A DNA stretch of 64,000 bases, taken from Sordariomycetes sp. S80-01Y (Eukaryota > Ascomycota > Sordariomycetes). Under the pieces are notes generated by a model, which was not told the DNA's origin, ran no database searches, and saw only the letters and a program-made list of their open reading frames with translations. Positions 22,798-35,274 of the stretch are shown piece after piece (position 1 is the first letter of the stretch; every line of letters starts with the position of its first letter). Both the position numbers and the translations under genes were made by a program. The stretch covers positions 62,001 through 126,000 of the forward strand of contig JAXQJY010000025.1 of assembly GCA_037042185.1 (NCBI GenBank). Reading direction: 5' to 3'.

Positions 22798-25700
22798 TGA
22801 GAGTGGTGCACTATCCGAAGCCAAGCCAAGACCCCCACGAGCCCATCGAAACAGCTCATTTCAACTTGGCCCAACATCGCGATCCGTTTCAATCATCGAC
22901 GAGCAAAGATTTTACTGTACATCTTTCCGAGACCGCTCGTCGATCGCTGCCTCGCAGTAATTAGTGGCCGAATTGACTCGGCACTCTCGCTTCACTTCGC
23001 ATTGCCTCTGTCCGCTGTCCATTGCCCACCGAGGTGGTTGCTCGCTGGCCTTATCTCTTTATCACGCAACCACCGCCCTCTGCAGCTGCAATAGGCCAGA
23101 ATGGAGCATCCAGCGCTGCCTCTCGCTCCAGCCTCTCCCCAGCTTTGCCTTGGACGGCCAACCGTCACTCGTCCTGACAGCGCCACTTATTATGGATCCG
23201 CAGCCAAGTGGAGGGAGGCAAGATGCGAAGATACGTAACGTACGGAGCGAGTGACTTCACTTCAACGTGTGGAGGGCCGTTGATCTCATTATTGCCCCTG
23301 ATCCTTGGGTTCTTGGGCTTCAAATTTTCGTAACAGAGGCGAGGAGGATGGGTTGGTGCCTCGTCGCATCACGGCCGGCTTCAGCGCGGATGGCGAATTT
23401 TGCTGCAGCCACCATGCGCCAACACAACCTCCTCTCATCCACCGCGGCAGTCGCATCCATAACACCACGGCGATTATGAGGGCGATGCCGTCTCAACAAA
23501 CTCTGCACCCTCCATCAGCGAGACCCTGAGTACATATCCGGCCTCGCCTGCCTAAGCGCCCGAACCCTTCAAAATCCTCCTTGGCCTTTGAGCACAGACG
23601 CTCTGCTGGTCAATCCGCACTTCCCCTCGTTCGTAAGGAGGAGGAAAAGTCTTCCCCTCCAGATTCCAGGGGTTCCAGGGGACTGGACCGACCTCTGCGC
23701 GCGCCGTGTGCTAATGCCATGCCGGAACGCCGGTTGCGCATGTCGAGATAAGAGTACACGCACTTTAAGACGTGAATTTGCCTTTCCCTTTGTCTTTGAC
23801 AAGCTCGGATTTGAAGAGTCATACCAGTACACAGACACGTGAGGGAGTCCTACGCGGCGCAATCGACATCACAAATGCCTCGTGCCCTCTTGTCGGTCCT
23901 ATTCTCCCCACGATGCGCCTCGAGGGTGAGCGACAAACTCCTCCCCCCACGGGCAATTGACCAACTCGCCGGAGAAGCAGAAAATGCTACGACTTTGGTT
24001 CAGCGTGGCTGAACAGTAGCGCCAACCTTGCCCACTGCTCACCGACCTCGACCCTCTCCGATCCACACACCTGTCCCGCCCTTCCCGTGTCCTAGCCCAG
24101 CATGGAAGATCTACAATCCCTCAGATAAGGCCTCTCTTCGTCTAAATCCCATTGAAGTCATGGTGAAAAGTTTCTGTTACCTTTATCAATGCAACGCACA
24201 TACGCTAGCCCGGCTTACATTGCCCCCGATGATGCCTGTCCCCCAGTTGGACATAATTACTGCGTTGTTCTCGTATCCTATACCTAGCAGTGGTGGCCTT
24301 CCGACCTGAGGTGTTTAACGATACCATTTCACAGCAGGTTGCAGCGCAGCTGACGTCCGAGATGGTGTCAGTCAATTTGCCATCGACTTGCCATCGACTC
24401 GGCATCACGGCATGGGCATAATTCTCCTAGCCCTGGAGGCGCGTCCTGAATCACGCCGATCATGCAGACTGGAGTAAATCACAAAACAACGTTCCTCGTC
24501 CTCAGATTCCAACGCGGCACTGAAACAGCCCATCACGGCCGTGGTCGCCAGAGCCTCCAGGGTAGCGAGTAGAGCTCTGAAGCTTACCCCTTGTTACAAA
24601 TGCTGCACTGTACCGGTCAGCTCCGCCATTCCTGTCCTACCCACCATATCTTCCAACCCCGGAATCGAGGAGGAGGAGGCCGGCGTCCAAGCGGCATCCG
24701 CGGGGCAAAGTTTACTTCACACACAACTTCTCATGCTGAAGCACCCTGAGAGACCCTTTGTGCCCCCCTCCCGCTCCCCGTCTGCGTTCCCGCCTGACGG
24801 CGCCTTGCCACTGGTGGCCAAGTTCTTCACAGGTCGGGTTGCTCGCCTGTTCCCAACTGACGGTTGGGTTGTGAGGCTATCAAAAGTTTGTCTCGTGTTT
24901 CATCCCGGCGTCCCCCAAGCTTGAGGTGCCCTCCACGCTGCAAGTCATGGTCTCGAACAGCAGCATCTCTACACGCCATTGGGCGCTCAAAGTTCTGCTC
25001 ACCTCTTGGTCCGTCCCACCCCTGGCGGCGCTAAGGCGAGACTAGGATCCGGGCTGTGAGGATCCCCACCGAGGACACGGCAGGGAGGCCACACGGACCA
25101 TCCTCAGCATGGCATTCTCGTCTTTGCCGGTCTTTGAGACCTGGTTGCTGTTGACTCCATTAAGACGAGAGCGGCAAATGCGACTGATGCGCGCTTTTTG
25201 TGTGGACGTGACACCACCATCACCAGAGACTACGCATCGGGACGGCGTGGGACCCTGAAAGCGAGCTGCCTGCCGTGCCCACTGCCTTCGGTTGCCTCAT
25301 TGTGGTTTGATCGTGGTGAGACAGATGAACCTTGGTCCAGATAGCGACACCTCCGAGGACGGACATCTCGAGGCGGTGAGGGATCCGTGTGCCAGGCATC
25401 ACACCATCGGCTTCAGTCCCAACTTCCGCTTCCCAGAGCCTGGTGCCTGCGGGGATCGTCGTTTGATGGTGATACTCGACGCGTCTCTCCTCAACTACAC
25501 CGCGTCAGATGCTTCGGCACTTGTCAGTTGCTGCTGGACCCCCGTTTCCACTTTCTGCCGGCCGAAGCTGGTCAACCGGACCCACCTCACGATGACCGGC
25601 TCCGGCGGACTTCACTTAGACCGAAAGACTCACGTGCTTGGAGCTGCGGGCCAAGGTGCCGTTTCAAGGCCGAATGGTCAGACGTTCGCTCTAGGTCAAA

Positions 25701-28339
25701 TATTGCCAGTAGACAATGACTGCACACTCTCTTCAACCACCATGATTCCAGAGCTATGTGAAGCTGCCAACCGCCGCTCCAGAATGGTCTGTGCCACGTA
25801 CGCTTATCTCCGTAGTCCCTCGATTCACTTTCTCACGTAGAGTACAGCTTAGAAGATATATCCTTCTTGACAGGGTACAGCCCAAGCCAACCTGAGAGAT
25901 TTCAACGTTCTGAACCATTAGACCCCTGAAGTAGTTCGATGAAAAGTCGTGCTGCGCAGGAGCCCTTTCGTCGAGATGGTATCGGGGCGTGTTCAGTCAG
26001 AGAAGCTTCATACAAACGAGAGCTTTCATTCAAAGTACAGCAGTCCACAAATGAGCTGAGTCCCTGTACTTCTGCCGCAGCCACCATGTCTCGAGCTTCC
26101 CCGCGATTAAACGCCCTTTACATCTCTTGCAGCCCGGACCCGTGTGCGACGGGTGGTTTCGAGGAACGGTGCCAACCCTCCACTTCCTTCACCGGTCCTC
26201 CAAAAGAGGATGCTGCCCGAAACACTTCTTACGCGGGGATTCTTCCCTTAGATTGCTCAACACTCCCACAGCGACCATTGCGGTGTGCATGTGGTGGCGC
26301 GAACGGCTTCTCGACCATGATGCACCAATCACTGAGCCGTGGCGGCTGCGCCGAGCATGGGACCTAATTGATACTGCGTCCAGCATGTCAGAAACCACAC
26401 ACCTGCAGGTAGATGTGTTCCTGTCGGTGTAATTGTCTATCTGATGACCCAAGCTGGACCTGACAACTCCTCGAACAAATACAAATGTCGAGACGATTGC
26501 TCTTCTCGGGCTCGACGTTGAACAGCGTGCTTTGATAAGCTGATCGCTACGATGGAAAGAAAGCACAGAACAAGAGAGTTGCAAGCTGGTACCGGCGGGC
26601 TTGTTTAGTCCTGGAGGAGGCGGCGTACTCAGACGCGGCACATCCTGCGCGATGACATGCCTACAACTGTCTCGGTGAGTACGAACACAACCATCAGGGG
26701 AGGCCAAAGGATGCTTGTGGCATCTCGACCCCTTTTCATGGATGCAGTCAATGAGACCCCAACAACAACATGCATGCTACCACTTGAACCCTGATGGATG
26801 TATGCAGAAAAACTAAATTGTACGAGCATGCCGTGCAATCCGAGGCCAGGCACGAGTACAGCGCTGCAACCCAAGATATTCGGGATGAACGCACCGGAAG
26901 ATATAATCCTAATACAAGTCGACCTGCAATAATACTGACTCCGCTCACTGCCCACCTCTATGGTGCAGTCGCTAAGCAGAGCCAAGCAACGTCTCCAAGG
27001 AGTTGGACGTTGAATTAAGCATTGTAATTGCTTCGGCGCAAGGCTGACCCTTGACGACTACTGAATAATGGCCTGCACTGACCTTCTGGCGTCCTGTGTT
27101 CGCTGCTCACTAGTGAAGAGCAGGTTTTGGCTTGACCCAACTCGGAGCTTTCCCTCCTCAAGATCGCGATTGAGCAGGCGTATGTCTCGGACTGATGTCA
27201 ACGCAATCGTTCCGTCCGGGGCTACACCGCCATCTCAAAGAGGGCCATGTCAGCCTCGCGACGCTGATTCACTTGTCCTTAGCTTGGATCGAGTTGTTAT
27301 CAAATTGAGCATCGCACCACCATCGAGGTAAAGCAGCCCCTCCGGCAGCGTCTGCAACCGCGCGATGGTACCATGCCGCTGGAATCCCACGCAACGCGGT
27401 TATCAGCAAATTAATCGCGCAAAGGCCAGAGATGGAGGAAAGCAAAGGAGAAAGAAAAGCCAAGCCTGCAGACAGGTGATGAGACTCGGGAGTCAGACGT
27501 CTGTAATTTTTCCGACTTGTCCGTGACAGCCGCCGCACGCTGCGGGCCGTTTCATCGTCAGATTCCTCACCATCGGACGTTTATATAGACGATCGGACCT
27601 CCAAGGCTCGCACTGTGCTGTCAGGCCCACCGCGGTGCGCCTACGCAGCCCCACGCACAGTGGGACTTCTGGACGAGAGGCACAGGCCTACCTTGCTTTC
27701 GGTGCCATCCGGCTGGGGCCTGTGAGCGACAGTCAAATAAAACACCCGTCACGGCGGTCGACGATCCACTGCTGATTGACCCGGTGGATGCGTTTCTGCA
27801 CGTATCATTCGTTGTTGGAAAGATGGGAGAATGTAAACCCCATGGTGACTCGTCTCAATCTCGATGGGGATGAGGGGGGACTTTCGTGGAGTGATGAGGA
27901 AATCTGCGGGGCTCTCGTGTAAGCAATGGATACTCCCTCAGAAACGGCAGGTTGAAGCTGATAAGGGAGTAGGAGACGCGGATTATGAATCTCACCGCTG
28001 GATGGTAGAAACGCGCTGCTGTGGCCTCCTGGTCTGAGTATAGAATGTGGACTGGAGAGGGCAGTGAAGCAATTGTGTTACACCAGCTCCAACGACATGA
28101 TAAGTATCAGGTTGCATATGACTTGCCGACGATTCCTTGTAGCAAACCAGAACAAGCACAGCATGGAAGTATCGGTCGGGGTCGCGGTTTTGTAAATGCG
28201 TTTGTGGGAGAGGAGGCTTGGCGGTATCATTTACGGTACAGATGATGTCGCTGTTCGTCGTTGCTGGTTCCAGACATACGCCATGTCCATCATTCATGTA
28301 AACTCTACTTGCCCCATTACTGACGCCTCCTAGTCATTT

Positions 28340-30012
28340 CTACCGGTGTTTCTTCATGTTCACCTTCTTGTACCGAACGACCTCGGCACCGCTCTCGTCA
28401 AATGAACGCTCGGCGACTACCTTATACCCTCCGACCCTCGGGAAGACCTTCGTCCAGAAAGCCCAGTAAACAACACCCAAGAGCAGAACACCGACACCAA
28501 CGACTGGGAAGACAAAGTACGGGTACCCGTCCGCAGTCCAGCTTCCCTTCGGAGGCAGGAATGGCACCAAGACGAGGAATATGTTCGACGCCAACCATAG
28601 GAGGGAGATGGGGAGATACGTGTGCCACGGAGATGACCAGCCCTCAGACTTGGACCACTGGAGGTAGATGAGACCAGCCCCAACGAAGCCGTTGATCCAG
28701 GATCCCGGGTAGGTGTAGAGGTTGACAATGAAGGTGTAGGCCGGTCCAGCAGGGGGTGCCACGAGCACAATGACCGTGACCAACCAGTGCAAGAACAGAG
28801 ACGTGGCGGGGGCATTGAAGGGCTTGTTGGAGGCCCAGAATCGGCTGAAAGGGAGCATGCCCTCCTTGGCCAGTTCTTGATTGAGACGAGCATGCGCGAA
28901 CGAGACAGCAAGAACGTTGCCCAGGTTGCTGAGGCAGACGAATACCGGAAGCACTCGAGCACCGGCGCTGTCACCGAACATGTGCTCGAAGAAAACACCC
29001 GCGACCAGCACCTCCGAGTTCGCCAGCGTGTGCTTGTCGATGGCGGCAAAGTAGGCTACGTTTGCGAGAACGTAAAGCACGGTGACGCCTCCCACGGCGA
29101 GCGGAGCGGCGATGGCCAGCGTCTTGCGCGGGTTCTTCAGTTCCGACACCACGTAGTTGGCATTTTCCCATCCCTTGTAGCTGTAGATGACATTAAGGAT
29201 GGCGTTCGAGTACGCCTGGGCACCGCCGCCTCCGTATCCGTCGCCCTCCTCGATTCGGAACGCGTTGTCGAAGTTGTGAGGGTTCGGCACGCGACGGTGA
29301 CCCGCCAGGGCTGCGAAGCCCGAGAAGACGATGAAGAGGAGCGTCACCACCTTGAAGACTCCAAGGACGTTGAATAGACGCACTCCCCACTTCGGAAGCG
29401 TAGAGTGCAGCGCGACCGCAAATGTCACGCACGCAACGCCCACACCTCTTGCCGGCCAGCCGTCGTTGGAGCCCCATCCGGAGGCGTAGAGCACATAGCG
29501 GCCAAATGCCAGGGCGTTACCCGTCGAGAAACCGAGGAGGATCATCTGGGAGGCGAGCACGCACGTCATCATGTATTTGGGGTGCTTGTATACGCGCTCC
29601 AGGTAGTTCTTCTCACCGCCAGAGAGGGGAATGGCGAGCCCGAACTCGAGAAAGACGCTGATTCCGCAGAAGGTGAGGATGCCGCCGACAATCCAGAGGA
29701 TAAAGCTCACGCCAACAGAGCCTGTCGCCGCGAAGACGCTGGACGGTGTTGAGAAGACTATAAGTTTGTCAATCATCAGAGCAGCGGGCCGTGATTGATG
29801 CTCAGATACTCACTGCCAGTGCCGATCATCTTGTTCAAGATGAGGAACACAGCTCCCGTGACTCCGATCTTGCGATCCTCCGTGTACGCGTAGGTCTGCG
29901 CATCAACGGTAGACGCATTGTCGGAAATGTGGCCGTCATTGTCGGTAGTCAGATCTCCAGTCTTGAGGCCGTCGGGACTTCCCTCGGGGTCGCGTAGCTT
30001 GTGGTCGGCCAT
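28340..30012 (-). CDS. Amino-acid permease, LAT family, MUP1/MUP3 methionine-permease-like
   Basis: Two exons: 30012-29814 and 29757-28340. The 56-bp intron (donor GTGAGT, acceptor TTATAG) restores the family's GTGIFSTPSS motif: MIGTG is split from IFSTPSS, with the Ile codon spanning the junction. The product is 538 residues with 12 predicted helices. Typical features are KIGVTGAVFLILNKMIGTG in helix 1, GLAIPLSGGEKNYLERVY after helix 2, a loop with VIYSYKGWENANYVVSELKNP, and FWASNKPFNAPATSLFLHW. In yeast this group imports methionine and cysteine at the plasma membrane; the actual substrate here is inferred. The N-terminal 45 residues are acidic and cytosolic. The next gene on the same strand is another amino-acid transporter of a different family. 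Confidence 0.88.
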
Positions 30013-31188
30013 GGCTCACGCGTGCTAAGTTGCAGACGTGCTGGTGAAGCTATACGACCAGATGCGTAGGAAAGGCGCGTGCTGCCTTTTAACTTCCTGT
30101 GTCCTATCAATGAATCCTCCCCTCGGTAGCCGTGCGACGAGTGAAAAGTTGCGCCTCGAGCAGGGTCGCTGGCGTGATCGCCTAGAGTGGTCACGTCAGG
30201 GGGTGACAGCCGTGGGATGGCTGTCGGCTTGGGCTGCCATTGGCAGGGAAGATGCCCCCTCCCCCTCCGGACGAAAGCTTAGGGCTGTTAAGCACCAACC
30301 TCGGCGCATTTCGAAAGTCTCTAGAAGGTTTCTAGTGGGGCTCTCAGTGCAAAAGTTGGGGTATATCAGGGTGGCTGATGTGTCCAAACGTTCTCGTTCT
30401 ACACACAGTCCTTCCCTTCGCAAGGCAGTCCCAGCGCGCATGCGCTCGAGTCTTGCTCTTTGGGTACCTTCAAGGGTAGCAGATCGAGCCCAGACCAGTC
30501 CCGAGGGGCAACGCACAGGGTTGCCCGTTGTCTTGGCTTTTATCGGGGATCCGCACAAGCTTCGCCCGGACTGGAAGGTCAGTAGTGTCGTACCAAGCCA
30601 ACAATGTCGCGTGCGCGCGCGCGAATGCCGGCACTGCAACCTCCTCGACCATACGAGAGGTGTTCGGATCGACTTTAGTGACGGCCTCGCTCTGTCACTA
30701 GTGTTACTAGAAGGGTGATTTCCAACATCTCGACAGTGCCCTTCGGGGCGAGCAAATGATCAAACGGACGCTTCTTGCCGCCGCCACGAAGGATTCATTG
30801 GCATTACGTTCATCCATAAAAAAAAGTGCCTGACGCCATTCGGCCCCTGGAGCATCTCATGCACACGTTCTCCTCGCCGTTCTTGGGACACCAGCAAGAC
30901 CGGCGCCGTAGGAAAGTAATTTCGAGACCTGTGGCAACCTTTTCGTGACACCATCATCGTGTTTGTCCAGGACCTAGTAGTTCGACGTCCATCGGTCGCG
31001 AAGTGGCCGGTAGAGCGGCGCCAAGGGCATGTCTTAGAACAAGGAGAACAGCCAACGATTCACAATTAACACGCCTCTCACTCGCATTCCAAGTGAGCGG
31101 CCAGCTTCACAGCGTCAAGTACTCAAATACTCGAGGTCATATTGCACTAGCTATACATCTTATACAGTGTGTTCGAGGCTGAGTGGGT
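30013..31188. other. Intergenic between two permease genes
   Basis: It holds the promoter of the MUP1-like gene and the 3' flank of the GABA-permease-like gene. A short GCGCGCGCG run lies near 30615. I see no supported gene. Confidence 0.4.
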
Positions 31189-32946
31189 TTAAGCCTCGTT
31201 GGTTGGGGGACCAGCGTAGTTGTGGTATCCCCATACCCAGTACCAGATACCCGAGATGGCAGCAGCGCCGAGGAAGACAGCGAAGGCGTAGTTAATGTCG
31301 GCGGCAGGCGTCGGCACAGCAGAAGGCATACAGAACAAGGGGAGGGCGAACAACGACCAGGCTGGGAACACTCAGAGTTAGCGTTGGGGGATCGACGCGA
31401 GGACAAAGGTGGCTTACCAATGGCGACAACATTGCAGAAGGGGCCCATCTTGCCCAGGTGGAATCGAGCGCCCTTAACCTGCTTCCTTCCAGTGAACAGG
31501 TTGATAGCAATGGGAGTGGCGTAGGACGCAGTCAAGCAGATGACACCGACGCCAGAGAAGGCGTTGAAAGCGGCGTAGGAGCCAAAGTAGAGGAGTCCGA
31601 GGAGCAGCTGGACAACCATGCTCAGCATCATGGCGTTCAGGGGCACATCGAGCTTCTTGTTCACGCGCATCCACAGCTTCGAACCGGGAATGGCACCGTC
31701 ACGAGCGAAGGCCCAGGTGCAGCGAGACGAAGCGGTCGTGCAGCCAACACCACACAGAATGCCGAGGACCATGATGGGGATGAGCAGGCCCATCGCACCG
31801 CCACTGGATCCAACGGCGCTCTTGAAGATGGTGGGAACGGGCTGACCAGACGGGAGGTTGACCAGCATGGTGATATCAGGCATGACGAAGACGATGGGGA
31901 TCAGGAACAGAAGACCGGCAAGGGTGTTGATGACGATGGTCGCGACCATGGCCTTGGGGACCTGGATTGAGGGCTGCTGCACTTCCTCACACATGCTATC
32001 GAGGCTGGTTAGACACGGAGTGAATCCTGGCTGCCGGAGAAACTTACGAAATGATCATGCCGGTGGACGACGTAGCGTAGCCGGCGTGAAGCAGACCAAC
32101 GCAGAAAGACCAGCCACTAGGCCACCCGGAAGACGCCTCAAAGTGGGTGAAGACCCAGTCCGCGTTATTGCGGCCCTCCTTCGCAACAACAAGAATAGTC
32201 ACGACAATGGCAATCACACCGATGAAGGTCCACACAATCGCAGCAGTATCCAGCCACGGCAGCCACTTGTTTCCGAGAGCAGAGATGGCGTTGCAAAGAA
32301 GGGTGATGGCGAGGAAGATCAAGTACAGCTGGTAGGGCTCCTGAGCAAAGACGCCCACACCAGGCTCCTTCTCAAAGACATTGATGCAAGCACCGAAGAA
32401 GAGAGTAGTACCGAAGTTGACAGACAGCGTGATGCTGATGTTGCCGACTGTGTAGAGCCAGCCGCAGATCCAGCTTGCCACGCGACGCCATTTGGCGGGC
32501 GAGAGCATGAAGGCCTGGTAATACACACCTAAGAGACGGGATCATCAATCAATTATTTGAACTTTTCACAAGTAAAGGGGAATCGCAGGGACCGGGCATC
32601 AAGTACCTCCAGCAGTGGGGTAGACACTGGTAATTTCACCAAGAGACGCGGCAACACAGAGAATGATCAGAGAGACGGCAACCCAGCCCCAGATGATGTT
32701 GACGGGACCACCACCATTGATGGGGTAGAAGAGGGTCGTGGCCAGACCGTAGGGGATCGAGGCGAGCACGAAGGACATGAAGGCGACCTGGGCCGTGGAG
32801 CGGGTGCGCGCAAGCTCGGGCTTGTAACCCAGACCCTCGAGCATGTCATTGGCAGAGTCAATCTGGGACATGCGGCGCGTGCCCTCGCCGTCGTACTTGG
32901 GCTCGGCCATCTTGGTAGGCGGGGGGCTCGAATCACTGGTAGCCAT
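31189..32946 (-). CDS. GABA/choline-type amino-acid permease (APC superfamily)
   Basis: Four exons: 32946-32607, 32528-32048, 31995-31418 and 31361-31189. The introns have donors GTACTT, GTAAGT and GTAAGC and acceptors CTTAG, GATAG and CCCAG, and every phase fits, giving 523 residues. The start MATSDSSPPP at 32946 precedes an in-frame GTG-opened extension I reject. The protein opens with MSQIDSANDMLEGLGYKPEL ahead of helix 1. It then carries GGPVNIIWGW, SLGEITSVYPTAGG, SPAKWRRVASWICGW, TGMIISMCEEVQQPSIQVPKA (partial family signature) and SSRCTWAFARDGAIPGS. These are hallmarks of the fungal Uga4/Hnm1 group, plasma- or vacuolar-membrane importers of GABA, choline or related amines. Which substrate it carries cannot be read from sequence. 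Confidence 0.9.
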
Positions 32947-34032
32947 CTCGAATTCGTTGTCCGATAGCAGCCAGTGGGCGGCGTCGTCGTCGAGTTCACG
33001 GGAGTTGGTGAGCGCGTGAGGGCGCGCGACGGTGATTCGGCTGAGCAAAATAGCAGCGTCGATCACAGGTCGTCAACGTCTTGACGTCGCTTCGTCGCAG
33101 AAGGTCTCGGGTATGCGCCGTTGGCAGTTGTCGCCTGTCAATCCACGGGAAAGGAGAGGGAAGGGAGTGAAGAAGAGGATTGGAACGGATCCTACGGGCT
33201 GGAAACCGGAGGGGCCGCACTTCATAGATAAAGAGTGCTACGAGGTCGACGGCTTGCCGTGGGCTGGCCCATGACTCTCGACGGATGGGCCAGGGTGCCG
33301 CGCCTTCGACCGAACGAGTGGGTCGTCACGGCTGGAACTGCTGTGGCTCTACGTATGAAAAGATGCATGTGTCAGTCAATCAGCGAGTCAAGACGCTCGA
33401 AAAATTCTACAGTGGTTTCCAGAAGACCCAATAGCCCCAGCCGCATTGCATGGGGGGCCGAGGCGCTAGGCAATGGCAAGGAATGGCCCCCTACGAAAAC
33501 GAACCAAACGCCCGAGAGATTCACCAGCTGGACCAATTCGGGGACCCCATTAAAAGACTTCAATTTCGCTGCGTCGACGTCAGGTTGGCCCCTGCGGACT
33601 GGCCGAAGGGCTTCACTGGCCCGATAGCCAGACTAGCCTCCAACGGGCAGGATACGCCGTGCCAAGGCCGAGTGTGCTTGGTGGACCACGCGACCGCAGG
33701 ACTTGATTCTGTATGGCCCGTCCTGGGGCTAGGTAGGGAGGTACTCGATAGTCCTGCGCGAGCGAGGCGACGGTCGAAGTCTATGTGTATCGCCAGAGCT
33801 TATCCTCATGGCGTCCCACCTGCATGCCCTTCCAGATAAACTAAGAGGCAGCCTAGGAAAGCCACGTCTCGGCGCACATGATTTCGTGTCACGGACCAAC
33901 TCAAACGGAGTAGGCAGGTTGAAACAGGGGGAAGAAAAAGGCCAAGCCAACAGACGAGCGTGCATCGTGGTATCATCCGTCACGGTCAGCATCACCATTA
34001 GTATCATAGCATCTTATGAGCCAGTGTCACGG
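32947..34032. other. Intergenic, no gene seen
   Basis: It contains the promoter of the GABA-permease-like gene and the 3' flank of the coactosin-like gene. Short frames on the plus strand look like chance. Confidence 0.4.
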
Positions 34033-34473
34033 TCAACCGCGGCCGCCGTTGTAGTCAGCACCTCCAGCCTTCCTCAGCCTCACCACCATATCCTTCTCCT
34101 CCAATTCGCCGCGATCGCTGGCGGTCACGGCGATGCTGTGATGTGACAGCACTCTCTTAACATCTCCGCTTTCGACGCTGACCCTTGCCTTGCGCATCAC
34201 CTTTGTGCTCTCTCCAATCCATATCACCAAGACAAACTTGACGCGGGTGCTCTCCTTGTCGTTGGCGTATTCTACGCGCACGTAGCCGTATTGTACCTGG
34301 CTGTCGTCGAGCGAGGCGGTCATCTCTGACAGACCCCCCTTGCCAGTCGCGCTCAGGGTGAGGGCGTTGCCCGTCGGCGCGGCGTAGGAGATGAGAAGCC
34401 AATTCGTTTCGTCCTTGTCGTTACGGACCGCATCGTACGCCGCCGCGATTTCTGGCGCGTCAAGGCCAGACAT
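34033..34473 (-). CDS. Coactosin-like ADF-H domain protein
   Basis: 146 residues in one exon, against about 142 in animal coactosin. The order of motifs matches that family: an N-terminal helix (EIAAAYDAVRND), then WLLISYAAPTG and VQYGYVRVEYAN. Next come the strand KFVLVIWIGEST, a VSVESGDVKRVLSHHSIAV helix-turn, and the terminal ELEEKDMVVRLRKAGGADYN. Coactosin binds F-actin through one ADF-homology domain and opposes capping without severing. The protein is expected to be cytosolic. An intron in the 5' UTR is possible but was not sought. Confidence 0.85.
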   Translation of the reverse strand: MSGLDAPEIAAAYDAVRNDKDETNWLLISYAAPTGNALTLSATGKGGLSEMTASLDDSQVQYGYVRVEYANDKESTRVKFVLVIWIGESTKVMRKARVSVESGDVKRVLSHHSIAVTASDRGELEEKDMVVRLRKAGGADYNGGRG

Positions 34474-35274
34474 GGTGATGTGACCGTCGACCGAGGGGCC
34501 GAAGGGGATGGAGGAAGAGGTTGAAGGTAGCGGTCGGGGGTCTCGCGTCCGCTGCTCGGTCTTCGACTGTACGAGTAATTCTCAAGAGGAGGAAACAGAC
34601 AGATTGAGGGGTTTCGCGGGGCCAATTGTGCCGCTGGGGTGGACGTGGAGCCACTTGAGCCGAACCCCCTGAATCCGGTGTGGCTACCCTGTGGCGTTCC
34701 CTTGCATGTGCCCCAATTTGCTGATACGGGCTCTTCACAAATCTAGCGAGCTTCTCGAAAGAACTTATGGAAGAGCCTTGACATCGAGTTTCATTTTTCA
34801 GCGCTACAGATGATGTACAGCTGAATAGGTTGAGGGTTGATGTATCACTTGAATGTTTTGCATACCCCCGCAACCCCGTTCTCGTATCGCTGCACCTTGC
34901 CGATAGACATGTCCGCTTCTTTTTGGTTCATTGTCAATTGCAAAACCACTATGTCGTCCATGCAGATAATATTACAACCCAGAGCGCATGGCTCAGTTGA
35001 TCGTCAAGCCCTCAGCCGAACTTCCGAGCTCTCGGTGTAGAACCGAGCTCAAGTCGCGGCATTTCCAATGGTACTCCACACGATATCAATGACCCCGGCG
35101 CGAGCACGGAATCTCGCGCAGCGCCATGACGGCAGAGGCCTGACTCGGTGGTGAGCCGGCGACACATCCCTACTCCAGTGAAAGCATCTACCGGCCCGTT
35201 GTCTCATTCTCCAACCAACCTCTCGGCGTCTCTCGGACCAACAGCAGCATAGCTTGACACGGACCATCTTCATC
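34474..35274. other. Divergent promoter region
   Basis: It lies between the coactosin-like gene (leftward) and the C69-like gene (rightward). No extra gene or repeat is seen. Confidence 0.4.

Larger units (their letters stand above)
20309..28339. other. 8-kb gene-free stretch
   Basis: No frame on either strand shows family similarity, a signal peptide, a coherent splice pattern or sustained protein-like composition; the longest (172-194 residues) are low-complexity Arg/Ser/Pro text. It is not AT-rich, so it does not look like RIP-mutated repeat DNA. It holds hexanucleotide repeats (21661-21696 and 22774-22797), a GATAC-like run near 21853, and imperfect palindromes such as GACATGTTATGACATGGCATGAC near 21779 (partial text). 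It would include the Gac1-like promoter and 5' UTR at the left end and the methionine-permease-like gene's 3' flank at the right. Non-coding RNAs cannot be excluded. Confidence 0.45.

Noticed and set aside
20322-27538. Numerous frames of 60-194 codons on both strands
   Set aside because: They have low-complexity Arg/Ser/Pro composition, overlap each other in all frames, and lack splice signals, family motifs or start context. They look like GC-rich chance frames.
30608-30622. Short alternating GC run (Z-DNA-like)
   Set aside because: It is too short and isolated to support a function.
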